Below, piece by piece: positions 1 through 6,084 of a DNA stretch of 17,137 bases. Each line of letters begins with the position of its first letter. Position 1 is the first letter of the stretch. Location: contig DBXM01000009.1 in NCBI GenBank assembly GCA_002309655.1, positions 1 through 17,137 of the forward strand, read 5' to 3'. The DNA is from Mageeibacillus sp. UBA1212. Its GTDB lineage: Bacteria > Bacillota > Clostridia > UBA1212. Under the pieces are notes generated by a model. The model worked only from the letters and a program-made list of their open reading frames with translations. It had not been told where the DNA came from and did not search any database. A program made the translations under genes and the position numbers.

Positions 1-167
1 GGATTCTCGATGAAATCCATTTTGATCACGCTGTCGTAGTGGTCGTTTGCGAACTGCTCGATTATATAGGACTTACCGACCTGACGGGCGCCGATGATCA
101 TCAGCGCCTTTTCCGGGGTGTCCTTGTAGAACTCTTCAATTTGTTTTGTGATTTTACGTTGGAGCAT
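1..167 (-). CDS. AAA ATPase, ATPase_AAA_14/DUF4143 type, N-terminal fragment
   Basis: Only the first 55 codons are in the window; the gene continues beyond base 1. The start is the ATG at 167-165, preceded by GGGAGG seven bases upstream. The peptide begins MLQRKITKQI and carries a Walker A loop, GARQVGKS (residues 26-33), then a Tyr-rich stretch and IKMDF. The RQVGKS form of the P-loop close to the N-terminus, after a short helical lead (KQIEEFY), is typical of the ATPase_AAA_14 family, whose members usually carry a C-terminal DUF4143 nuclease-like domain. That second domain lies outside the window, so family assignment rests on the P-loop and its position. The cellular role of these ATPases is poorly defined. 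The gene has its own promoter (199-227) and points away from the rest of the window. Confidence 0.8.
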   Translation of the reverse strand, partial: MLQRKITKQIEEFYKDTPEKALMIIGARQVGKSYIIEQFANDHYDSVIKMDFIEN

Positions 168-198
168 TCTTCATCCTCCCATAATTCTCGATGGTATT

Positions 199-227
199 AT
201 CATAGCACAAATCCACGGAGAAATCAA
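199..227 (-). promoter_or_regulatory. Sigma-70-type promoter for the AAA ATPase
   Basis: Read on the minus strand, TTGATT (227-222) and TATGAT (204-199) are separated by exactly 17 bases. The predicted transcript starts near 192, giving a leader of about 25 bases before the ATG at 167. Confidence 0.7.
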
Positions 228-228
228 G

Positions 229-241
229 GTGTAAATTACAC
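229..241. promoter_or_regulatory. Palindromic operator candidate next to the ATPase -35 box
   Basis: GTGTAA-A-TTACAC is a perfect 6+1+6 inverted repeat one base upstream of the -35 hexamer (222-227) of the ATPase promoter. Its position suits a repressor or activator dimer. I do not recognise the regulator. Confidence 0.45.
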
Positions 242-244
242 TTT

Positions 245-270
245 TCCATGAACTTTTCCATGAACTTTTC
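245..270 (+). repeat. Short direct repeat, two copies of about 13 bases
   Basis: The string CCATGAACTTTTC occurs at 246-258 and again at 258-270, preceded by another CTTTT. It lies in the non-coding region upstream of the ATPase promoter. No function is apparent; it may be replication slippage. Confidence 0.5.
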
Positions 271-349
271 GCCGAATCACCGCACTTTTCTTGACACGCT
301 CTTCCGGCAACCTGTTTGCGGAAGCCGATAAACGAAATATGCGAAACAA

Positions 350-415
350 ATTTCGCTTCATTTCGCATAATTTCGCATAGATTTCGCTTGGAATTTCGCA
401 TAGATTTCGCATTGA
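350..415. repeat. Phased ATTTCGC repeat array
   Basis: ATTTCGC occurs six times, starting at 350, 360, 370, 381, 393 and 404, so spacings are 10, 10, 11, 12 and 11 bases, close to one helical turn. The last four copies form two near-identical 23-bp units (370-392 and 393-415). An inverted copy, ATGCGAAA (339-346), can pair with TTTCGCAT at 361-368 or 371-378. The array lies in the 348-bp non-coding gap between the ATPase and the reductase gene. It could be a binding site for a multimeric DNA-binding protein, an iteron-like element, or a dispersed intergenic repeat family. The sequence alone does not decide. Confidence 0.75.
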
Positions 416-454
416 AGTTGCACAAAGCTGCGCAAACTGTAACTGTTCCATCAG

Positions 455-481
455 CGGGACTTTTTTACAGCCCCGTTTTTT
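455..481 (+). terminator. Plus-strand intrinsic terminator without an obvious gene
   Basis: CGGGACT (455-461), a 7-base loop and AGCCCCG (469-475) form a stem with one A-C mismatch, followed by TTTTTT (476-481). On the minus strand the same stem pairs better (a G-U replaces the mismatch) but has no U-tract after it. It lies just past the end of the minus-strand reductase gene, where it may also help stop that operon. No plus-strand gene is visible upstream of it. Confidence 0.5.
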
Positions 482-515
482 ATTGTATAAGCGTGTTTTA
501 CTTGAAGGGGAGCGA

Positions 516-1805
516 TTAAGCGCGGGGCGTTTTCGCGACAGGGACGTCGAGCTCCATGTCGGACCTCGGGTAGGTGCAGCACGGGTGGATGTAGCCGTAG
601 ACGCTGTCGGCCTGACGCCTGCCGTCGCGGCTCGCGGGCATGTAATATGAGCCGGAGATGAGTTTTGTGTGGCAGAAGCCGCACTCGCCGCTTCTGCAGA
701 GCGAAGGGGCGTTCACACCGGAGCGCTCCATTGCCGAGAGAAGCGTTTCGCCGGCGCCGCACGTTATCTCGAAGGCGGCGCCGCCGTTCCTGACCTTTAC
801 CGTGTAGAACTCTTGAGAGGGCGCAGTATAGTCGGGCTCGGTTTTTACGTCCTGAGGCACGCCGCGCGCGTCAAAGCGCACGAATTTGCGGCGGAGAGGG
901 CGGGGGAGCTTCGGAAGCTCGTTTTCGAGACTTTTCAGCATCGCGTCGGGGCCTGCCGCGAAAACAGAGTACGGATATTCTCCCGGGGCGTATTTCGCGA
1001 CGGTTTCCGCCGTGATAAAGCCGTGCTCAAAGCCTTCTTTTTGCTCGTCGCTGAGAACGTAGACGACCTTGACCCTGCCTTCGGAACATGCGGCGGCGCC
1101 GTCGAGCTCCTCCCTGAACAGGATGTCGCTCTCACGTCTGGCCCCGTAAAGAAGCGTGAGCGAAAAGTCCTCGCTGCCCTCCAGAATCGCCTTCACCATC
1201 GAGCGGAAGGGGGTTATGCCTACGCCGCCGGCGATCCCGACAACGTTCGAGGCGTCGCGAAGCGGCTCGTAGGTAAACAGGCCCTCTGGCGCGGAAATGA
1301 CGGTTTTGGTGCCTTTTTGCCACGTTTTGTGTATGAATTCCGACACTTTTCCGCCTTCCTGAAGCTTGACCGCGATCCGGTAAAAGCCGTTCGGGAACGG
1401 GCGGGAGGAATTCGCTCCGGACCACAGGCCGGTACGTGCCGGCAGCGCTTCGGAAGGCGACGAACAGATCGAGTACGGTCTTCTGTACACACAGCCGTCG
1501 ATCTCAGCCGTGACGGAAACGTACTGTCCTGCAGCGAACGGGGCGAGCGACGAAGTGCCGCGCGACGCGTCGGGAACGAGCGTGTACATGATCGTGGAAC
1601 CGGACAGCTCGCGCGTTTCCGCCACCTCGGCGAAAATGAACTCCGGGTGGAGTGATGCCGCGAGGCTGTTGGGCTTGTACGAGGCGGGCTGCTTTACGTC
1701 CGAACCGGGCGCCTTCATGATCTTTTTGACCCTTTCGGGCAGAATTTTCAGGAAGTTCGAGGCGCTGACTTTGATTTTTTTGAGTTTTTCACCGTTAATT
1801 TTCAT
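516..1805 (-). CDS. NAD(P)H oxidoreductase, FAD domain + C-terminal [2Fe-2S] ferredoxin
   Basis: A 429-aa flavin/iron-sulfur reductase predicted to pass electrons from NAD(P)H via FAD to a plant-type [2Fe-2S] cluster. An FAD-binding beta barrel (about 50-165) carries R109-P-Y-S, the flavin-contact motif. The nucleotide-binding domain has GIAGGVGITPF (190-200) and the late AAGPDAM (283-289). The ferredoxin domain (about 333-425) shows C370-x4-C375-x2-C378 and a fourth ligand at C409 or C410. There is no signal peptide or membrane segment. The start is the ATG at 1805 because GGAGG sits five bases upstream; a longer frame reaches 1922, but its extra 39 residues are only a readthrough of the upstream tandem repeat. 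The gene overlaps the preceding flavoenzyme by 11 bases, indicating translational coupling and a shared task: it is the likely electron donor of that enzyme. The Fe-S ligands are complete, so it should be functional. Family assignment is firm; the partner is inferred. Confidence 0.88.
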   Translation of the reverse strand: MKINGEKLKKIKVSASNFLKILPERVKKIMKAPGSDVKQPASYKPNSLAASLHPEFIFAEVAETRELSGSTIMYTLVPDASRGTSSLAPFAAGQYVSVTAEIDGCVYRRPYSICSSPSEALPARTGLWSGANSSRPFPNGFYRIAVKLQEGGKVSEFIHKTWQKGTKTVISAPEGLFTYEPLRDASNVVGIAGGVGITPFRSMVKAILEGSEDFSLTLLYGARRESDILFREELDGAAACSEGRVKVVYVLSDEQKEGFEHGFITAETVAKYAPGEYPYSVFAAGPDAMLKSLENELPKLPRPLRRKFVRFDARGVPQDVKTEPDYTAPSQEFYTVKVRNGGAAFEITCGAGETLLSAMERSGVNAPSLCRSGECGFCHTKLISGSYYMPASRDGRRQADSVYGYIHPCCTYPRSDMELDVPVAKTPRA

Positions 1806-3426
1806 GGGCGCCTCCGTTCTTCGCGACAAGGGTGTCCGGTGTTGCCGCTGGCCTTGAAATACCCGCTGCCGCAGGCCTTGAAATACCCGTTGCCGCAGGC
1901 CTTGAAATACCCGCTGCCGCAAGCCTTGAGATGACCGTTTCCGCCGCCTCGACGCCCGATGTGTACGTGACCCCGAAGCCGTCGCCGTTGACGCTGTGAC
2001 CGCCGCAGAATGTGAGACCCGGCACGTTCAGCTCGTTCGAGCGGTTGAGGGTGCGCGACAGGACGCCGTCCCAGGCGGAGAGCTCGTAGCCGTACGCGGT
2101 GCCGTTGGGGGCGCCGAAATAGCGGGCGAACGTGGCGGGTGTGGCGACGGAAATCTCCTCAATATAGGGAAGAAGTTCGATTCCGAGAGTCTTTTCGAAA
2201 TCGGCGATATATTTCCGGGAAAAGTCCGACTTGAATTTTTTGTAGTTGGCGGCGTCGACGCCGTCGAAGATTCCGCTCTTCGGGAAGACGGGAACGGTGA
2301 TGAATAGCGAGCACGTTCCCGCGGGCGTGGCGTCCGGGACGGCGACGTTCAGGCAGTTCGCGACGTACATTCCGATCGTTTTGCCGGTGTTTTCGTACTG
2401 GCGCCGCGTCGATGAGTTGTGGGCGACGAAAACGGAGTAGTCATTTAGCCCGAGTTCGGCGGCGCTCCTGTCGAGGCCGGCGTAAATGCACACAAATGAA
2501 AGACCGAGCCTGCGCGCGTTGAGGAGTTTTTTGTCCTTCGAGGGGAGGCGCTCCCTGCCGTCCATCGCGAAAACGCTGTGGGGAATGACGTTGGAGACGG
2601 TCTCCTTAGCGAAAAACTCGTCGGAGCCGGCTTTTACACCTGCGACACGGCCGTTTTCGTCGAAAATCAGACCGGTGACCTCGGTGTTGTAGCGGATCTC
2701 GCCGCCGTTTTTCAAAATCGTGTCCGCGAGCGAGAGCGAAAGTCCGTACGACTTCATGGTCGGGATGCCCGCGCCGCCGTTTATGTATCCGCGCGCCATC
2801 TCCCAGTAGTGCATCGAGTTGAGCTCGTCCGCGGGAACGCCAAGGTAGCTCCAGTACGTCTCCAGAACGTTCCTCGTGCGCCTGTCAAAGCCGAGGGAGC
2901 GCAGCACGTCGTCGAGCGAGTGCGCCGCGGAGATCAGGAACTTGCCGTACCTCATGAGCATGACGAGCTTGTTCGGTTTCCCGTTTTTAGCGTCGTTGTA
3001 CTCGAGCGCCTCGGAGGTGTTCGCGAGGACTTTTTTGAGCTTTGCGATGCTCTTTTCGCAGCCGGGGCACGCCTTGACAAGCGATTTTTCGAAATCGTCG
3101 CCCGATTCCAGGGTGACGTCGTATCCGTCCGGCCCCGTGACGACGGTTCTGAAAAGGTTCTTCTCGTTGACAAACGCGGCGTCCGAACCGAGCCCGGCGA
3201 AAAGGTTCCTCACGAGGCGAGGCTCCTCCTCTGTGCCGACGTCGCACAGTTCGTGAAGAGACGCCTCAAACTCGAATCTGCCGCGAACGAAGCTTGTCGC
3301 GACGCCTCCGGGCAGGTTGTGTTTTTCAAGGACGACGGTTTTGAGGCCCGCCGCGGACAGCTTTGAAGCCGCCGCCAGCCCTCCGTTTCCCGCGCCTATA
3401 ACAATTACATCGTAGTCGTAACGCAT
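1795..3426 (-). CDS. FAD-dependent oxidoreductase, phytoene desaturase/retinol saturase-like
   Basis: A 543-aa flavoprotein of the CrtI/amine-oxidase superfamily. The N-terminus is a Rossmann FAD site, GAGNGG (11-16), followed by the ribose-binding Glu of VVLEKH (E34) and LPGG (38-41). The C-terminal FAD motif is GLTFCGGHSVNGDGFG, with GVEAAETV after it. The fold and length match the phytoene desaturase/carotenoid isomerase/all-trans-retinol saturase group, whose members oxidise, isomerise or reduce C=C bonds in lipophilic substrates. No other carotenoid gene is in the window, so carotenoid chemistry is not implied. The last about 46 residues are unusual: four octapeptides, VISRLAAA and then three of GISRPAA[T/A], at 498-529, encoded by a 24-bp tandem repeat. 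The start ATG at 3426 has GGAGGT nine bases upstream. It is the first gene of an operon with the [2Fe-2S] reductase. The reaction direction and substrate are unknown. Confidence 0.85.
   Translation of the reverse strand: MRYDYDVIVIGAGNGGLAAASKLSAAGLKTVVLEKHNLPGGVATSFVRGRFEFEASLHELCDVGTEEEPRLVRNLFAGLGSDAAFVNEKNLFRTVVTGPDGYDVTLESGDDFEKSLVKACPGCEKSIAKLKKVLANTSEALEYNDAKNGKPNKLVMLMRYGKFLISAAHSLDDVLRSLGFDRRTRNVLETYWSYLGVPADELNSMHYWEMARGYINGGAGIPTMKSYGLSLSLADTILKNGGEIRYNTEVTGLIFDENGRVAGVKAGSDEFFAKETVSNVIPHSVFAMDGRERLPSKDKKLLNARRLGLSFVCIYAGLDRSAAELGLNDYSVFVAHNSSTRRQYENTGKTIGMYVANCLNVAVPDATPAGTCSLFITVPVFPKSGIFDGVDAANYKKFKSDFSRKYIADFEKTLGIELLPYIEEISVATPATFARYFGAPNGTAYGYELSAWDGVLSRTLNRSNELNVPGLTFCGGHSVNGDGFGVTYTSGVEAAETVISRLAAAGISRPAATGISRPAAAGISRPAATPDTLVAKNGGAHEN
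1841..1936. repeat. 24-bp tandem repeat, four copies, in coding sequence
   Basis: Four consecutive 24-bp units run 1841-1864, 1865-1888, 1889-1912 and 1913-1936. The first three differ at one or two bases (GCTG/GTTG at the unit start, CTGG/CAGG inside); the fourth has diverged (GAGATGACC in place of GAAATACCC). Being a multiple of three, the repeat keeps frame and encodes the octapeptide tail of the flavoenzyme on the minus strand. It lies just upstream of the reductase start, so copy-number change would alter the tail without breaking either gene. Confidence 0.9.
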
Positions 3427-3436
3427 TTTTGAATGA

Positions 3437-3478
3437 CCTCCGCGGCAATATTATACTACAATAAACTTAAAAATAAAC
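3437..3478 (-). promoter_or_regulatory. Promoter and RBS of the flavoenzyme operon
   Basis: On the minus strand TATAAT lies at 3455-3450, with only a weak T-rich -35 near 3477-3472. The predicted start near 3443 gives a leader of about 17 bases containing GGAGGT (3441-3436). The -35 region overlaps that of the divergent lipoprotein promoter, so the two may compete or share a regulator. Confidence 0.55.
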
Positions 3479-3506
3479 TGAATTACCGCCCGAAAAGGTG
3501 TATAAT
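3478..3506 (+). promoter_or_regulatory. Promoter of the GH99-like lipoprotein gene
   Basis: A perfect TATAAT is at 3501-3506, with a poor -35 (CTGAAT, 3478-3483) at 17-base spacing. It sits about 50 bases from, and back to back with, the minus-strand promoter of the flavoenzyme operon. The leader would be about 50 bases, ending in GGGAGGA (3548-3554). Confidence 0.55.
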
Positions 3507-3561
3507 AATACCGTGGCGGAGCGGCGCGCGTTTAAGCGGCTGTTCCCGGGAGGACTTTTTG

Positions 3562-5373
3562 ATGAATAAGAGCAATTTGAGGCAGAGCAATTCGAAACAC
3601 GGCAGGAATCACGCATCATTTTTGACGTCTTGCGCGCTCGCGCTCATTCTCGCGGCGCTCGCGCTTCTCGGCGGCTGCAGCCTGAAGCGGACAGTCGACC
3701 CGTACGCGCAGAACGGCGGCTACAACATCAACATGCTTTGCGGCGTCGACGAATTCGGCCGCACTTTTGAACCGGCGCTGGAGATGAAGTCCGACAAGCA
3801 GGTCGGAATGTTCTACTTCCTCTGGCACGGCGCCTCGGGCACGACAACGTACAACATCACCGAACTGCTGGAAAAGGACGCGCGCTCGCTGTGGAACAAG
3901 GCCGGCAACGCGAGGAGCCCGCTTTACGCCTTCCACTACTGGAACGAGCCGCTTTTCGGCTACTACCGTTCAAACGACAAGTGGGTCATCGCGAGGCACT
4001 GCGAGATGCTCACGGCGGCCGGAGTCGACTTCCTGGCGTTCGACACGAACAACGGCCCGATCTATACCGAGCAGTTCATGGCGCTCTGCGAGGTGTTTCA
4101 GGAATACTACGACGCCGGCTGGAACGTGCCGAAAATCTGCTTCATGACAAAGAGCAGCTCCCCCGCGACGATGGAGGAGATCTACAACGCGCTCTACAAG
4201 GACGGCCTTTACAAGGACCTCTGGTACTGCCGCGACGGCGTCACGCCCACGATAATGGGCTGCCCGAGAGACGACTCGATGGAGCTGTACAACAAGCTTG
4301 ACGAATTTTTCGACATCGTCTACACGCAGTGGCCGAGCGAGGATTTCAGAGACGACGCGTTCCCGTGGATCGAGTGGACGTATCCCCAGCCTATCCACAA
4401 CGGAGTCATGAGCGTGTCGATCGCCCAGCACACGGGAATTCCGATGAGCCGCTCATGGATCGAGCGCGACATGAACTGGGGCCGCGGCTACGACCAGAAC
4501 GACAAAATGAACTACGAGGCGACTTTCCGCCGCGGAACGAACTTCCAGCAGCAGTGGGACACCGTTTTCGCGAACATGGACAAGGTGCACACCGTTTTCA
4601 TCTGCGGCTGGAACGAGTGGATCGCGCAGAAGTACATCGTGAACGACGCGGTGGGCTTTGTCGACCTGTTCAACGAGGAATTTTCGCGCGACATTGAGAT
4701 GCCGAAGGAGGGCTACGGCGACAATTTCTACCTCCAGCTCTGCGACAACATCCGCCGCTTCAAAGGCGCTTCCAACGTGAAGGCTGCCAAAACCCCGGAG
4801 ACCGTTATTGACGTCGGCGCGGATCCTTCGCAGTGGGACAACGTTACGGCCTCCTACAAGGCCCTTTCCCAGACCGTTCGTGAACGCGACTCCACGTCGG
4901 TCGACAAGCGCATTAAATATAAGCAGCCGGCTCCCGACAACAACATCCAGGAGATCAAGCTGGCGCATGACAAGGAAAATCTGTATTTCCTGATCCGCTG
5001 CGAAAACGACGTGGTTTTGTCGGACGACGCCAACTGGATGAATATTTACATAGGCACCGGCGAGCTGTCTTCGGACGGCTTCTGCGGGTATGAATTTCTG
5101 GCGGACTGCACGCCCGAAGGCGGGAAGGTTTGCACGCTGGACAATGAAGGCGCCTCGGCCGAGACGGGCGCGGGCGTCAAGACGTCTGTTTCGGGAAAAT
5201 ACGTGCAGGTCGCGGTGCCGCTTTCCGCGCTGGGAATCAAAAACGTGAAGAACTGCAAGGGGGTTTACTTCAAGGTGACCGACGGCGTGAACGAGTCGGC
5301 GGACATTCTGGAGACGTACATCTCGGGCAAGTCGCTGCCGATGGGCAGATTGAGTTATTACTACTACTTTTAG
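3562..5373 (+). CDS. Lipoprotein with GH99/GH71-like barrel and CBM9-like domain
   Basis: A 603-aa predicted surface lipoprotein. The start is the ATG at 3562, with GGGAGGA upstream; the frame is open back to 3433 but without a ribosome site. Residues 18-39 are a hydrophobic signal ending in the lipobox LGGC, with C39 as the lipidated residue. Residues about 78-400 resemble the TIM-barrel of GH99/GH71-like proteins: VGMFYFLWHG at the first strand, YWNEP (126-130), GVDFLAFDTN (154-162), and CGWNEW (348-353), where an acidic residue after Asn is typical at a barrel strand end. Residues about 415-600 form a beta-rich module (EIKLAHDKENLYFLIRCEND) like the CBM9/DOMON carbohydrate-binding fold. 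The expected role is binding, and perhaps hydrolysis, of an alpha-linked glycan outside the cell. No transporter or other glycosidase adjoins it. Signal and lipobox are firm; the GH family is tentative and could be a non-catalytic relative. Confidence 0.78.
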   Translation: MNKSNLRQSNSKHGRNHASFLTSCALALILAALALLGGCSLKRTVDPYAQNGGYNINMLCGVDEFGRTFEPALEMKSDKQVGMFYFLWHGASGTTTYNITELLEKDARSLWNKAGNARSPLYAFHYWNEPLFGYYRSNDKWVIARHCEMLTAAGVDFLAFDTNNGPIYTEQFMALCEVFQEYYDAGWNVPKICFMTKSSSPATMEEIYNALYKDGLYKDLWYCRDGVTPTIMGCPRDDSMELYNKLDEFFDIVYTQWPSEDFRDDAFPWIEWTYPQPIHNGVMSVSIAQHTGIPMSRSWIERDMNWGRGYDQNDKMNYEATFRRGTNFQQQWDTVFANMDKVHTVFICGWNEWIAQKYIVNDAVGFVDLFNEEFSRDIEMPKEGYGDNFYLQLCDNIRRFKGASNVKAAKTPETVIDVGADPSQWDNVTASYKALSQTVRERDSTSVDKRIKYKQPAPDNNIQEIKLAHDKENLYFLIRCENDVVLSDDANWMNIYIGTGELSSDGFCGYEFLADCTPEGGKVCTLDNEGASAETGAGVKTSVSGKYVQVAVPLSALGIKNVKNCKGVYFKVTDGVNESADILETYISGKSLPMGRLSYYYYF

Positions 5374-5400
5374 GTAAAAAACATTACTATGGAAGACGAA

Positions 5401-5437
5401 AAAGCGAGGGGCTCCGCGGCGCGGAACCCCTCGCTTT
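5401..5437. terminator. Bidirectional hairpin terminator between convergent genes
   Basis: A 17-bp stem (5401-5417 with 5421-5437) has a single C-A mismatch and a three-base loop. The stem ends in AAAGCG/CGCTTT, so read from the minus strand it is followed by a short T-run, and from the plus strand the closing TTT provides a weak one. It lies 27 bases after the lipoprotein stop and 17 bases after the minus-strand gene stop, suited to ending both. Confidence 0.8.
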
Positions 5438-5454
5438 CAAAAAAACAGTGGGAA

Positions 5455-5994
5455 TCAGGGCTTCTTGAAGAACGACAGACCGTCGCGGTACATTCCCGGG
5501 TGCGCGTCCCTGTAAGCAATCGCCTTTTCGATCACTTTTTTCCAGACACTGTCGTCGAAAAGCGCCGTCTTCTCGGCGATCTTCGCGTCGTTTTTGCCTA
5601 AAAACAGCTGAATTATCGGCATGAAGTCGGAGTAGCGGCCTGACGTGTCCTCGCCGGGGAAGAGGTCGTCGGGAAGCCGGTTGTCCCTGAAATACGTCAC
5701 GGACGAGGTCAGCTTCATGCCCGCGGTGACGTTGAATTTTTCGACGAATTCCGCCGGGAAGTCGAGCACCACGACCGCGTCAAACTCGTCGGAGTAGGCC
5801 GCGATCCTGAGCGGTTCGGTCGACAGAACGTACGCCGGCTGGGTGTCGCCGAAGCAGAGCGATCTCGCCACCGGGTCGATCTGCATGTCCGAGTAGAACC
5901 TTCCCGCGAAATTCGGGTTGATCTTGTTGCGGAACCAATAGTATTTTCTGTAGGAGAACTTGACGTTTGCCTGGGTTTCTGCTTTGCCTGCCAT
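5455..5994 (-). CDS. Uncharacterised 179-aa cytoplasmic protein
   Basis: I do not recognise the family. The start is the ATG at 5994, with GGAGGT 11 bases upstream; the frame runs to 6063, but the extra residues would cover the promoter, so they are not coding. The 179-aa product has no signal peptide or membrane segment. It opens with a basic aromatic stretch (FSYRKYYWFRNKINPNF, residues 13-29), continues with a mixed alpha/beta middle (AVVVLDFPAEFVEKF, 73-87), and closes with amphipathic helices (SVWKKVIEKAIAYRDAH, 149-165). It is rich in Asp, Phe and Tyr. A near-consensus promoter just upstream suggests independent and fairly strong transcription, although the glycosidase-like gene before it lies on the same strand with only 90 bases between them and no clear terminator. 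No function can be given. Confidence 0.75.
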   Translation of the reverse strand: MAGKAETQANVKFSYRKYYWFRNKINPNFAGRFYSDMQIDPVARSLCFGDTQPAYVLSTEPLRIAAYSDEFDAVVVLDFPAEFVEKFNVTAGMKLTSSVTYFRDNRLPDDLFPGEDTSGRYSDFMPIIQLFLGKNDAKIAEKTALFDDSVWKKVIEKAIAYRDAHPGMYRDGLSFFKKP

Positions 5995-6031
5995 GTGTTT
6001 TAAGCACCTCCGGATTTGTTTTTGTGAGTTG

Positions 6032-6060
6032 ATTGTACTCCGTTTGCGGGAACGTGTCAA
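6032..6060 (-). promoter_or_regulatory. Near-consensus promoter of the 179-aa gene
   Basis: On the minus strand a perfect TTGACA (6060-6055) and TACAAT (6037-6032) are separated by 17 bases. The predicted start near 6025 leaves a leader of about 31 bases. The palindrome CCCGCGGG (6066-6073) lies six bases upstream of the -35 and could be an operator or a short hairpin ending the preceding gene. Confidence 0.75.
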
Positions 6061-6084
6061 CACTGCCCGCGGGTTATATTTAGG

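Noticed and set aside
350..415. CRISPR array
   Set aside because: Units are 7-23 bases with no unique spacers and no cas genes.
669..1655. Long plus-strand frame opposite the [2Fe-2S] reductase (also 2578-3366 opposite the flavoenzyme)
   Set aside because: Arg/Ala-rich low-information peptides without start signals; the minus-strand frames have complete cofactor motifs.
1806..1922. 39-residue N-terminal extension of the reductase
   Set aside because: It is the tandem repeat read in another frame. GGAGG sits before the internal ATG at 1805, and the reductase fold begins after it.
1795..3426. Carotenoid biosynthesis locus
   Set aside because: Only a CrtI-like fold is present, with no phytoene synthase or prenyltransferase in the window.
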